Made by a program: the position numbers and the translations under genes. From Christiangramia sp. (GTDB taxonomy: Bacteria; Bacteroidota; Bacteroidia; Flavobacteriales; Flavobacteriaceae): a stretch of DNA of 33,201 nucleotides. This document shows positions 1-9,841 of this stretch, piece after piece; the stretch's first letter is position 1; each line of letters begins with the position of its first letter. The notes beneath the pieces were generated by a model. It ran no database searches and was not told where the DNA came from. It saw nothing but the letters and a program-made list of their open reading frames with translations. The stretch spans positions 1 through 33,201 of the forward strand of contig JAGXII010000011.1 in assembly GCA_024635735.1 (NCBI GenBank). Reading direction: 5' to 3'.

Positions 1-1029
1 CACACTTCCTATGAAGGGATGGAATTAATGAATTATTCTCCCTTAATCTATGCATAGGGCCAAAAAAACATTGCGATTACAGGTAAGGGAGTTTTCAATG
101 GTCAGGCAGATAACGAGAACTGGTGGAATTGGGTTGGAAAGGAAGAATATGGTTATAAGGAAGGCGAGCCTAAACAAACCGATGAAGATAAATTACCGCG
201 TTTGCGTAAGATGATTGCCGACGGTGTAAAAGTGGAGGATAGAAAATTTGGAGAAGGTTCTTATTTGAGACCAACTTTCTTCGAGCCTTTTGAATGTGAA
301 AATATCTTAGTACAGGGTGTAACTTTTACCAATGCTCCGTTTTGGATATTACATCCTATAAAATCTAATAATGTAGCTATAGATGGGGTTACGGTAAGAA
401 GTCACGGACCTAATAACGATGGCTGTGATCCTGAATACAGTAAAAACGTTCATATTAAAAATTCAATTTTTGATACCGGTGATGATTGCATTGCGATAAA
501 ATCTGGCCGTAATAATGATGGTCGTAGAGTTGCGATACCAAGCGAAAATATTATTGTTGAAAATTGTGAAATGAAAGATGGTCACGGCGGTGTTGTGATG
601 GGAAGTGAAATTTCTGCCGGGGTACGTAATGTTTTTGTTAGAAACTGTAGGATGGACAGCCCAAACCTGGATCGGGCTATTCGTATTAAGACCAATACTT
701 TACGTGGTGGATTTGTTGAAAACGTCTATGTGAAAGATTTACAGGTTGGCCAGGTAAAAGAAGCTGTGTTAAAAATCAATACCTATTATGGTATTTATGA
801 TAATCAGGAAGGTGAATTTATCCCGAGTATTAAAAATATTCTATTGGAGAATATTACGGTAGAAAATGGTGGAGAATATGGCTTGCTTATCAAAGGAAGG
901 GAAAGTTCTCCGGTTAAAAATGTAGTGCTCAAAAATGTAACTATAAAAAGTACAAAAACACCTCTTTCTATTGAAAACTGTGAGCCTGTGAAATTTATAA
1001 ATACGACCATTAATGGAAAAGCATATTAA
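1..1029 (+). pseudogene. GH28 polygalacturonase family protein, 5' end outside window, interrupted by in-frame TAG at 55-57
   Basis: Frame 1 reads HTSYEGMELMNYSPLIYA*GQKNIAITGKGVFNGQADNENWWNWVGKEEYG... and continues into the 202-1029 ORF. Contains GH28 signatures NNDGCDPE, DTGDDCIAIKSGRN and DGHGGVVMGSE. Confidence 0.8.
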
Positions 1030-1061
1030 CAAGTCTAAAAGCAATTCAAAAAATTACACCC

Positions 1062-2072
1062 ATGAAAAAAATAAATTTACTTCCGGTTATTGCCTCACTT
1101 CTTCTGTTTTCCTGTAATGACAGTAAGAAAGAAAATAAGGTTTCAGAAGATACAGTCGTAACAGATAACGAAATTTCTTCAACCTCTTATGATACTTATG
1201 CTGAACTTTCAGCAAAAGAAGGTGGCTCATGGAAAGGTCATGAATATGAAGGCGGAGATTTTAAGAATGTGGAAAGTTTAGATGTGCCAAAAGAACATAC
1301 AGATCATTCCTGGTACATAAGATATGAAGGTCCGGGCTGGGAAAATAAACAGGTAGGTTATAGATTATACCTGGACTGGAGAAACGCTATAGATATCTTC
1401 GGTAAAAAGGTAGATACATTGGTGCTTCCTTATGTAGGTCAGGATGGTTTTGATTCCTACCACGAAGCTTCACCATGGGGTCAGGATATTCTGAAGGCTG
1501 GAAAGTCTATGGGAATTGGTGGTTATGGAAGATATATGAATGATACCGTAGCTCACTTCAGAAATGTTGCTCATACAAAAGCTAAAGTTAGCAACTCAGC
1601 TTCCAGCTCTTCTGTAGTGATTGATTATCAGGGATGGAATACTGGAAAAGATACCATAGACCTTAAATCTAAGCTTAGCATTTTTCCGGAAGACAGATAT
1701 ATGAAAGCTGAATTAACACCTTCCAAAGAGATTGAGGGTCTTACCACCGGAATAGTGAAATTTCCTGATCTGGAACTTATGAAAAAGGAAGGAGAAAAAT
1801 GGGGGTATATAGCCACCTATGGAACGCAGACTTTAGTAAGTGATACCGATAAACTAGGGATGGCAGTTTTCTATAAAAAAGATGAAGTGGCTCAGCAGGT
1901 AGAAGGAGTAAATGATCACTTATTGGTCTTTAAACCTACAACGAATACAGTTACTTATTATTTTCTTGGTGCCTGGGAACAGGAGAAGGGTGGAATTACT
2001 ACTCAGGAAGATTTTGTGGCTAGCATCAACGAGCTATTGAATACATTGGAAAAAGACAACTCATTAAACTAA
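1062..2072 (+). CDS. DUF4861-like lipoprotein of pectin utilisation loci
   Basis: ORF with lipobox-like N-terminus (LLLFSC); GYRLYLDWRNAIDIFGKK...YHEASPWGQDILKAGKSMGIGG resembles the DUF4861 family; located among pectinases. Confidence 0.65.
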   Translation: MKKINLLPVIASLLLFSCNDSKKENKVSEDTVVTDNEISSTSYDTYAELSAKEGGSWKGHEYEGGDFKNVESLDVPKEHTDHSWYIRYEGPGWENKQVGYRLYLDWRNAIDIFGKKVDTLVLPYVGQDGFDSYHEASPWGQDILKAGKSMGIGGYGRYMNDTVAHFRNVAHTKAKVSNSASSSSVVIDYQGWNTGKDTIDLKSKLSIFPEDRYMKAELTPSKEIEGLTTGIVKFPDLELMKKEGEKWGYIATYGTQTLVSDTDKLGMAVFYKKDEVAQQVEGVNDHLLVFKPTTNTVTYYFLGAWEQEKGGITTQEDFVASINELLNTLEKDNSLN

Positions 2073-2077
2073 GATAG

Positions 2078-3331
2078 ATGGTATTATCTCAAAAAAGTTC
2101 ATTTCATTTATTACTTATATTTTTTATTCCCTTTTTGTTTTCGAGTTGTAAAGATTCAGAAACTAAAGAAGATGAGGCATCTGTTGAAACCACTCTGGAA
2201 AAAACTGTTCCTGAAGACCTTAAATGGTCCGAAAGAATGCTCATGTCTGAAATTTATCGTTTTCCAGAGGCTTCTAAACTGGATTTTAGAGAAGAACCTA
2301 AATGGAGCTATACCAATGGACTTGTATTAAAGGCTGCAAAGCAGGTTTACGAGCAAACCAATAAAAAGAAATATTACGATTATATCTATGATTTCGCGGA
2401 TACTTTAATAACCGATGATGGAGAGATTAGAACCTATAAATTAAGCGACCAGAATCTGGATATGCTCAATTCGGGAAATGTTCTTTTATATCTATATCCT
2501 AAAACGAAGGAAGAACGTTTCCTAACTGCGCTAAAAACTTTACGAAGTCAAATAGATACGCAACCACGAACTCCCGACGGTGGATTCTGGCACAAGAAAA
2601 GATACACTCAGCAAATGTGGCTGGACGGGCTTTATATGGGAGAACCATTTTATGCGCATTATACGCAGATGTTCAGTGAAGGAGAGAAAGCGAAAGAAGC
2701 TTATGATGATATAGTGCATCAATTTGAACTTATCCAGGAGCATGCTTACGATCCAAAAACAGGATTGCTTTACCACGGATGGGATTCCAGTAAGAACCAA
2801 AAATGGGCAAATAAGGAAACAGGAACTTCACCTAACTTTTGGTCCAGAGCAATGGGCTGGTATGGAATGGCTATGGTAGATGTTTTAGATTACCTTCCGG
2901 AAGATCATAAAGGTCGTGAAAAGATCATTAAATATCTGAATCAGTTTGCTGAAGCGGTGACCAAATATCAGGATAAAGATTCGGGACTTTGGTACCAGGT
3001 GCTGGATCAGGGAGATCGGGAGGGTAATTACCTGGAAGCTTCAGGTTCTTCTATGTTTACCTATACTTTCGCCAAAGGAGTAAAAAAAGGCTACCTGCCT
3101 CAGGAATATTTACAGGTTGCAGAAAAGACATATGACGGAATTCTAAAGAATTTGGTTAAAGTTGAAGAAGATGGTGTGGTAAATCTAAATCAGGTGTGTG
3201 CCGTAGCCGGGCTTGGTGGTGACCCTTATCGTGATGCATCTTACGAATATTATGTAAATGAAGAAATTAGAAGCAACGATCCTAAAGGAACAGGGCCTTT
3301 TATTCTGGCCAGTTTACAGTTGGATAAATAA
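2078..3331 (+). CDS. GH105 (GH88-like) unsaturated rhamnogalacturonyl/glucuronyl hydrolase, lipoprotein
   Basis: LKWSERMLMSEIYRFPEA, WSYTNGLVLKAA, GGFWHKKRYTQQMWLDGLYMGEPFYA, SPNFWSRAMGWYGMAMVDVLDYLP are typical GH105 blocks; N-terminal lipobox FSSC. Confidence 0.85.
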   Translation: MVLSQKSSFHLLLIFFIPFLFSSCKDSETKEDEASVETTLEKTVPEDLKWSERMLMSEIYRFPEASKLDFREEPKWSYTNGLVLKAAKQVYEQTNKKKYYDYIYDFADTLITDDGEIRTYKLSDQNLDMLNSGNVLLYLYPKTKEERFLTALKTLRSQIDTQPRTPDGGFWHKKRYTQQMWLDGLYMGEPFYAHYTQMFSEGEKAKEAYDDIVHQFELIQEHAYDPKTGLLYHGWDSSKNQKWANKETGTSPNFWSRAMGWYGMAMVDVLDYLPEDHKGREKIIKYLNQFAEAVTKYQDKDSGLWYQVLDQGDREGNYLEASGSSMFTYTFAKGVKKGYLPQEYLQVAEKTYDGILKNLVKVEEDGVVNLNQVCAVAGLGGDPYRDASYEYYVNEEIRSNDPKGTGPFILASLQLDK

Positions 3332-3339
3332 AAGAAGGA

Positions 3340-4962
3340 ATGAGAAACTGCCTGAACCTTTTATTTCTAATCACTATAGGCGTTTCGGCTCAGAACACTT
3401 CCTATAAGTCAGAAGTATGGGTTTCAGATAAAGGTGATGGAACTTATACCAATCCAATTTTATATGCAGATTACTCAGATCCTGATGTAGCCAGAATCGG
3501 AGATGATTATTTTATGACTGCTTCCAGTTTTAATGCTGCTCCGGGTTTGCCTATTCTGCATTCAAAAGATATGGTGAACTGGGAACTGGTGAACCACGCA
3601 TTATTGAAACAAGTGCCGGAAGAGACTTTTAAGATTCCTCAACATGGAAATGGCGTTTGGGCACCAAGTATAAGGTCTCACAATAACGAATTATATATTT
3701 ATTGGGGCGATCCGGATCACGGAATTTATATGGTAAAAACCGATGATCCCTATGGAAGCTGGGAAAAACCGGTGCTCGTAATGGAAGGGAAAGGCCTTAT
3801 TGATCCTTCCCCGCTATGGGATGATGACGGGAAAGCTTATTTGGTTCATGCTTATGCCGGTAGTCGTGCAGGAGTAAAAAGTCTCCTTTCAGTAAATAAA
3901 ATGAATGAGGAAGGCACTAAAGTTCTTGATGCAGGTAAACATGTTTTTGATGGCCATGAAGATCAGCCAACGGTGGAGGGAGCCAAATTTTATAAGCGAA
4001 ATGGTTACTATTATATTTTTGCTCCTGCAGGGGGAGTTGCAACAGGCTGGCAATTGGTTCTTAGATCAAAAAATATCTATGGTCCTTATGAGGAAAAAGT
4101 AGTTCTGGAACAGGGAAGTACTAAAATCAATGGTCCGCATCAGGGGGCCTGGGTTGAAACTCCCCAGGGAGAAGACTGGTTTTATCATTTTCAGGATGTA
4201 GAGGCTTATGGCAGAATTGTTCATTTACAGCCGATGAGCTGGAAAAATGACTGGCCGGTAATGGGAGAGGACAAGGACGGAAACGGAATTGGAGAACCTG
4301 TGAAAAGCCACAAAAAACCTTCCGTGGGAAAAGAATATGCCATCGTTACTCCGGCTGAAACCGATGAATTCACTTCAGATAGTTTAGGGCTTCAATGGCA
4401 GTGGAATGCTAATCCGGAAGTGGTATGGCATGCGAAATTACCCGGGGAAGATTACTTGAGGTTATTCTCAATAAAAGCTCAGGAAGATTATAAGAATTTA
4501 TGGATGACGCCAAATATTCTACTTCAAAAATTCCCTGCACCTGATTTTACAGCCACTACAAAAATCAAACTTATCCCCGAAGAAGCTGAAGAAGGAAAGC
4601 GCGCCGGACTTATTATTATGGGAATGGACTATGCAACCTTGACGATTACTCAGGATAAACAAGGGTTTCTCATCAGGCAAACTAAGGCCATTGATGCTAT
4701 TACCGGAACAAAAGAAGAAACTATTGCCGAAAAAAGAATTGATTCCAACGAAGTCATTTTCCGTGTTAAGATAAGTGCACCGAATGCGATGTGCGAATTC
4801 AGTTATAGCGAAGACGGTGAAAAATTCACAGAAATAGGCGAGGATTTTATGGCTAAACCAGGAAAATGGATAGGAGCTAAAGTTGGTTTATTTAGTGTAA
4901 GCACTCAGAAGGCTAAGCGCGGAGGCTATGCCGATGTAGCGTATTTCAGGATTACAAAATAA
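3340..4962 (+). CDS. GH43 glycoside hydrolase with C-terminal beta-sandwich domain
   Basis: YTNPILYADYSDPDVARIGDDYFMTASSFNAAPGLPILHSKDMVNWELV...GVWAPSIR...IDPSPLWDDDGKAYLVHAYAGSRAG; C-terminal concanavalin-like segment (LGLQWQWNANP...). Confidence 0.88.
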   Translation: MRNCLNLLFLITIGVSAQNTSYKSEVWVSDKGDGTYTNPILYADYSDPDVARIGDDYFMTASSFNAAPGLPILHSKDMVNWELVNHALLKQVPEETFKIPQHGNGVWAPSIRSHNNELYIYWGDPDHGIYMVKTDDPYGSWEKPVLVMEGKGLIDPSPLWDDDGKAYLVHAYAGSRAGVKSLLSVNKMNEEGTKVLDAGKHVFDGHEDQPTVEGAKFYKRNGYYYIFAPAGGVATGWQLVLRSKNIYGPYEEKVVLEQGSTKINGPHQGAWVETPQGEDWFYHFQDVEAYGRIVHLQPMSWKNDWPVMGEDKDGNGIGEPVKSHKKPSVGKEYAIVTPAETDEFTSDSLGLQWQWNANPEVVWHAKLPGEDYLRLFSIKAQEDYKNLWMTPNILLQKFPAPDFTATTKIKLIPEEAEEGKRAGLIIMGMDYATLTITQDKQGFLIRQTKAIDAITGTKEETIAEKRIDSNEVIFRVKISAPNAMCEFSYSEDGEKFTEIGEDFMAKPGKWIGAKVGLFSVSTQKAKRGGYADVAYFRITK

Positions 4963-4981
4963 CTCATCAGAATTAATATTT

Positions 4982-7801
4982 ATGAGACACTTTTCAAGAT
5001 TATCAATGGTTATTTGCCTTTTTTTATCTGGAATTTCTGCGATGTATGCTCAGCAAAAAACAGGTATAGACCTCAATTCTCTTTATGAGAATATCGAATT
5101 TGAAATGCCAAAAGTTAAGGAGCCTACGTTTCCAAAATATGAAGTAAATATTTTGGATTTTGGAGCGGTAGGCGATGGTCTTCAAAAGAACACTGCGGTC
5201 TTCGAAAAAGCTATTGCCGATGTAGCCGAGAATGGCGGCGGAAAAGTAGTAGTTCCAAGAGGGATGTGGCTCACGGGCCCGATCCATTTTCGAAGTAACA
5301 TTAACTTGCACCTGGAAGATGGTGCGTATATAATCTTCAGTAAAGATTTTAATGATTATCCTCTTATTAAAACCAGCTTTGAAGGTTTGAATACCATAAG
5401 ATGCGTTTCTCCAATAAATGCACGGGAAGTTGAAAATATCGCCATAACGGGTAACGGAATTATCGATGGGAATGGTGGCGCCTGGAGACCCGTACAGAAA
5501 GGGAAAATGACCGATAGTCATTGGAAAGAATTGGTGAATTCCGGAGGTGTTCTTTCTAAAGATGAAAAAACCTGGTTTCCTTCAGAAAAATCAAAGTTGG
5601 GTTATAACAGCACTACCAGATTCAATGTTCCCGATAAAATTTCAGAAGAGCACTTAGATTCCGTTAAAGATTTTTTACGCCCCGTGATGGTGAGTATCGC
5701 TAAGAGTAAAAGAATTTTACTGGATGGGCCCACTTTTCAGAATTCACCGGCGTGGAATATTCATCCTTTGATGAGCGAAGATATTACGGTTAGAAATTTA
5801 ACAGTAAGAAATCCCTGGTATTCCCAGAATGGAGACGGGATCGATCTGGAATCCTGCAAAAATGTAGTGATCTATAATAACAGTTTTGATGTGGGAGACG
5901 ATGCGATCTGTTTTAAATCAGGTAAAAATAAGGATGGACTTGATCGTGGAATGCCTACCGAAAATGTGATCGTAAAAAATAATATTGTTTACCATGGCCA
6001 TGGTGGTTTTGTAATAGGTAGTGAAATGTCTGGCGGAGTTAAGAATGTGCATGTCTCAGATTGTACATTTTTAGGAACCGATGTTGGACTTCGATTTAAA
6101 AGTACCCGCGGCCGTGGCGGAGTGGTAGAAAATATCTATATCTCTAATATCAATATGGTTGATATACCTACAGAGGCCATCAGGTTCAACATGTTTTACG
6201 ACGGCAATTCACCCGTTCTTGAACAGGATCAGAATCCTGAAGATGAAGCCCGTGATGATAACCCCATGCCTGTTACCGTTGAAACACCTGTCTTCAGGAA
6301 TATTTATTTAAAAAATATTACCGCTACCGGTTCCCATAAAGCAGCTTTTTTTATGGGTCTTCCGGAAATGAAACTCGAAAATGTACAGCTGAAAAATTCT
6401 GTTTTTGAAACTGAAGAAGGGATTACGGTTATCGATGCGAAGAATATTGCCATGAAAAATATACGGATCCTTCAGAAGCAGGGCCCGGCAATGATTATTC
6501 ATAATACCGAAGATCTAAAACTGAATGAAATCGACTATAAAAAATACGATGTACCAGCTGTTCAGCTTTCAGGAAAAAATAAAAATCTCAATTTTTTAAA
6601 AAGCGGTATTTCCGAAGCGGATATAAAGGAAAGATCTGGACTTAATAATTCTAAGAAAAAGCAGGCTAATTTAATTGAAGTCAGAACTACCGAGCAACTT
6701 GTAAAGGCGATCGATAATGCCAAGCCGGGAGATTCTATTTTTGTTCACAAAGGAAATTATAAAGTCAGCGAGCGTTTTTACATCAATGACTCCGGAACTA
6801 GCACAAATAAAATATATCTGGTTGGGGAGACCACGGGTGAAAGACCTAAACTTGATTTTTCTTCGATGAAAGAAGATTCTTCCAATCAGGGAATAGTATT
6901 AAAAGCAGATAACTGGTTTATTAAGGGACTTCAATTCTATAAAGCCGGGGATAACGGACTTCATATTCGCGGAAATAATAATCATATAGAATTCTGTAGT
7001 TTTTCTGAATGTTCAGATACCGGCCTGCAAATGGATGACGGAGCTTCCAATAATATTATTTTAAACTGTGATTCTTTTTATAATGCCGATTCTAAACTGG
7101 AAAATGCCGATGGTTTCGCGGTAAAAATGGATGTTGGTTCGGGTAATAAATTTATTGGCTGCAGGGCCTGGAATAATCTGGATGATGGTTGGGACGGTTA
7201 CCTAAGAGAAGCCGATAATGTAAGTACTTCCTATGAAAATTGCTGGAGTTTTAGGAACGGATATTTAAAGGACGGAACTAAAGGCAAAGGCGATGGAAAC
7301 GGTTTTAAAACCGGTGGGAGTGACAATAAGCTTAGAAAACATAATGCCTCTTATTATCGATGTATTGTGGCGGGAAATGTAAGTGATGGTTTCGATCATA
7401 ACAGCAATCGGGGTACCGTATCTATTATCAACTGCTCGGCCACTGGCAACGGAAGGAATTTCGCTTTTTCGGAAAAAAATGGATTGGAAAAAATTGTGAT
7501 CATCAATAGCCTTGTTCTAGGTGATCTTGGAAAGTACAATGCAAAGGTGAAGGAAGTTGAAAATAATAGCTGGCAGATGAATTCTGAAGTAACCGATAAT
7601 GATTTTGTAGCCACTGATTTTTCTCAATTGGCAGCCCCACGTAAAAGTGATGGTAGTCTTCCGGATGTTGGTTTTATGAGACCTGTTAAAGGCAGCAAAT
7701 TAGTAGATGCAGGTAAGATTCTGAAGAAATGTTACTCTGGGAAAGCTCCCGATCTGGGAGCTCTTGAAGCCGAAAAAATTGAAAACTGTAAAGATGATTA
7801 A
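4982..7801 (+). CDS. GH28 polygalacturonase fused to a PL9-type pectate lyase domain
   Basis: N-terminal GH28 (NGDGIDLESCKNVVIYNNSFDVGDDAICFKSGKNKDG, YHGHGGFVIGSEMSGGV). From about nt 6671 a PL9-like parallel beta-helix (GDSIFVHKGNYKVSERFYINDSG, HIEFCSFSECSDTGLQMDDGASNN, DGWDGYLREAD, GNGFKTGG, NVSDGFDHNSNRGTVSIINCSATGN). Confidence 0.82.
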   Translation: MRHFSRLSMVICLFLSGISAMYAQQKTGIDLNSLYENIEFEMPKVKEPTFPKYEVNILDFGAVGDGLQKNTAVFEKAIADVAENGGGKVVVPRGMWLTGPIHFRSNINLHLEDGAYIIFSKDFNDYPLIKTSFEGLNTIRCVSPINAREVENIAITGNGIIDGNGGAWRPVQKGKMTDSHWKELVNSGGVLSKDEKTWFPSEKSKLGYNSTTRFNVPDKISEEHLDSVKDFLRPVMVSIAKSKRILLDGPTFQNSPAWNIHPLMSEDITVRNLTVRNPWYSQNGDGIDLESCKNVVIYNNSFDVGDDAICFKSGKNKDGLDRGMPTENVIVKNNIVYHGHGGFVIGSEMSGGVKNVHVSDCTFLGTDVGLRFKSTRGRGGVVENIYISNINMVDIPTEAIRFNMFYDGNSPVLEQDQNPEDEARDDNPMPVTVETPVFRNIYLKNITATGSHKAAFFMGLPEMKLENVQLKNSVFETEEGITVIDAKNIAMKNIRILQKQGPAMIIHNTEDLKLNEIDYKKYDVPAVQLSGKNKNLNFLKSGISEADIKERSGLNNSKKKQANLIEVRTTEQLVKAIDNAKPGDSIFVHKGNYKVSERFYINDSGTSTNKIYLVGETTGERPKLDFSSMKEDSSNQGIVLKADNWFIKGLQFYKAGDNGLHIRGNNNHIEFCSFSECSDTGLQMDDGASNNIILNCDSFYNADSKLENADGFAVKMDVGSGNKFIGCRAWNNLDDGWDGYLREADNVSTSYENCWSFRNGYLKDGTKGKGDGNGFKTGGSDNKLRKHNASYYRCIVAGNVSDGFDHNSNRGTVSIINCSATGNGRNFAFSEKNGLEKIVIINSLVLGDLGKYNAKVKEVENNSWQMNSEVTDNDFVATDFSQLAAPRKSDGSLPDVGFMRPVKGSKLVDAGKILKKCYSGKAPDLGALEAEKIENCKDD

Positions 7802-7883
7802 GAAAATAGGTCTGTTTTTTCTATTGGCATTCCTATTGGTTGCATTTACAAATGAGCAAAGTAGTAGCCCGGATGGTTTTTGA
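7794..7883 (+). other. Short 29-aa ORF resembling an isolated signal peptide (MIKKIGLFFLLAFLLVAFTNEQSSSPDGF*)
   Basis: ATG overlaps the 3' end of the GH28-PL9 ORF; hydrophobic core then stop. Possible remnant of an exported protein gene. Confidence 0.35.
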
Positions 7884-7924
7884 CGGAATGAGGGAATTAA
7901 AAATAGAGGTTGAATAAGGACTTC

Positions 7925-7938
7925 CTGTTTTAAAACAG
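7925..7938. promoter_or_regulatory. Perfect 14-bp palindrome CTGTTTTAAAACAG just upstream of the CE8 fusion gene
   Basis: Two 7-nt arms without a spacer, 5 nt before the ATG at 7944. Functional role unknown. Confidence 0.3.
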
Positions 7939-7943
7939 ATAGC

Positions 7944-9833
7944 ATGAAATTTCAGAAAATATATGTGGTACTTATGATCATTTGTTTTTGTACAAATGTT
8001 CAGGCACAGAAAAAGCATGAGGTGAAACCTTATAGCATCGCCACTACCTATGAAAAACTGAAAAAAGATTATCCTTTTATCAGCCCAATAGAGACATTTT
8101 CTTCTGAAAATATTACCGCTATTGAAGAGGTGATCTATAAAGAAACCACCGAAAAAGATCTAAAAGCTGATATATACCTACCGAAAACTGATGGATCAGA
8201 AAAATATCCTGCGGTTTTACTAATACATGGAGGTGGCTGGCTAACAGGAAGTAAAGAGAATGAAAGAGTGATGGCGCAACATCTTGCAGCTAATGGTTAT
8301 GTTGCACTAACAGCATCCTATCGTCTAGGTACAGAAGCAAAATATCCTGCCGGAGTAGAAGATCTTAAAGATGCTTTGAAATGGATGCGGGAAAATTCAG
8401 ATGATTATCATATAAACACTGAAGAAATTGCAGTTTTAGGAGCTTCAGCAGGAGCACAACTGGCCACTTTATTGGGCGTAACTCCTGATTCTGATATCTA
8501 TAAAACCAAAAATTCTGAAGAATCTGATGAAGTTCAGGCTATTATCAATATAGACGGAATTGTCTCTTTTGTGCATCCCGATTCCGAAGAAGGCTGGATG
8601 GCCGCAATCTGGCTCGGAGGTGGAATAGATGAAAAAAATGAACTCTGGAAAGAAGCTTCTCCGTTAGAATATGTAGATGCTAAAACTCCACCAACTTTAT
8701 TTATCAATAGTTCACAGGCAAGATTTCATGCGGGTAGGGACGATATGGTGAAAATTCTGGATGAAAATAATATTTATAACGAAGTGCATACTATTCGTGA
8801 TTCTCCGCACTCCTTTTGGCTCATGCATCCATGGTTTGATGAAACGCTGGATTTAACGCTTAGTTTCCTGGATAAAACATTAAAAAATTCTCGTATGGCC
8901 CAAGGACCTTATCTTGAAATTACAGTTTCAAAAGACGGTAATGCCGATTTTACCAGTATTCAGGAAGCAATAAATTCCACCCGTGATCTTGGTCCCGGAG
9001 AAGTGCTAATTCATATTAAAAATGGGACGTATAATGAGAAGCTTGAAATTCCCTCATGGAAACATCAGTTAACGCTGGTTGGAGAGGATAAGGATAAAAC
9101 CATCATCACCAATAATGATTTTTCCGGAAAAATGAATCCCTTAACCAATAAGGAGTTTTCAACTTTTACTTCTTATACACTTCTCGTTCAGGGTGACGAC
9201 ATAAAAATTGAAAACCTGACTATTAAGAATTCCTCTTGTGGAGAAGGACAGGCTGTGGCCCTGCATGTAGAAGGAGACCGGTTTATCGCTAAAAATTGTA
9301 ATATTCTGGGTTGCCAGGATACTATTTATACGGCTACCGAAGGCAGCAGGCAATTATATCTTAACTGTTATATAGAAGGCACCACCGACTTCATTTTTGG
9401 AGAAGCTACGGCGATATTCAGGAACTGTACTATTAAAAGTCTTAAGAATTCATATATCACCGCGGCTGCCACCCCAGAAAATCAGGAGTTCGGTTATGTA
9501 TTTTTCAATTGTAAGCTTATCGCGGCTGATGATATTGATGAGGTTTACCTCGGAAGACCCTGGCGTTCTTATGCCAAAACTGTCTTTCTTAATTCTGAAC
9601 TGGGAGCGCATATAGTACCTGAAGCTTGGGATCCATGGACCGGGGATAAAATGTTTCCGAATAAAGAAAAAACCACTTATTACGCTGAATACAATAGTTC
9701 CGGACCTGGAGCTTCAACGAATTCCCGGGTGGAATGGTCGCATCAGTTAACCCAAAAGGAAGCTGAAAAATATACGTTGAAGAATATTTTTGGTAATGAT
9801 TGGTTTTGGGCTTCAAATGAAATGATGAAATAA
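7944..9833 (+). CDS. Bifunctional esterase: N-terminal alpha/beta-hydrolase (acetyl esterase-like) plus C-terminal CE8 pectin methylesterase
   Basis: HGGGWLTGSKENER and GASAGAQLA (oxyanion hole, nucleophile elbow); from about nt 8905 CE8 motifs ITVSKDGNADFTSIQEAI, GCQDTIYT, GTTDFIFGEATAIF, YLGRPWRSYAKTVFLNSELG. Confidence 0.87.
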   Translation: MKFQKIYVVLMIICFCTNVQAQKKHEVKPYSIATTYEKLKKDYPFISPIETFSSENITAIEEVIYKETTEKDLKADIYLPKTDGSEKYPAVLLIHGGGWLTGSKENERVMAQHLAANGYVALTASYRLGTEAKYPAGVEDLKDALKWMRENSDDYHINTEEIAVLGASAGAQLATLLGVTPDSDIYKTKNSEESDEVQAIINIDGIVSFVHPDSEEGWMAAIWLGGGIDEKNELWKEASPLEYVDAKTPPTLFINSSQARFHAGRDDMVKILDENNIYNEVHTIRDSPHSFWLMHPWFDETLDLTLSFLDKTLKNSRMAQGPYLEITVSKDGNADFTSIQEAINSTRDLGPGEVLIHIKNGTYNEKLEIPSWKHQLTLVGEDKDKTIITNNDFSGKMNPLTNKEFSTFTSYTLLVQGDDIKIENLTIKNSSCGEGQAVALHVEGDRFIAKNCNILGCQDTIYTATEGSRQLYLNCYIEGTTDFIFGEATAIFRNCTIKSLKNSYITAAATPENQEFGYVFFNCKLIAADDIDEVYLGRPWRSYAKTVFLNSELGAHIVPEAWDPWTGDKMFPNKEKTTYYAEYNSSGPGASTNSRVEWSHQLTQKEAEKYTLKNIFGNDWFWASNEMMK

Positions 9834-9841
9834 ATTCGAAT

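Noticed and set aside
5024-5521. 165-aa minus-strand ORF antisense to GH28-PL9
   Set aside because: Lies entirely opposite a confidently assigned CDS and has no recognisable features.
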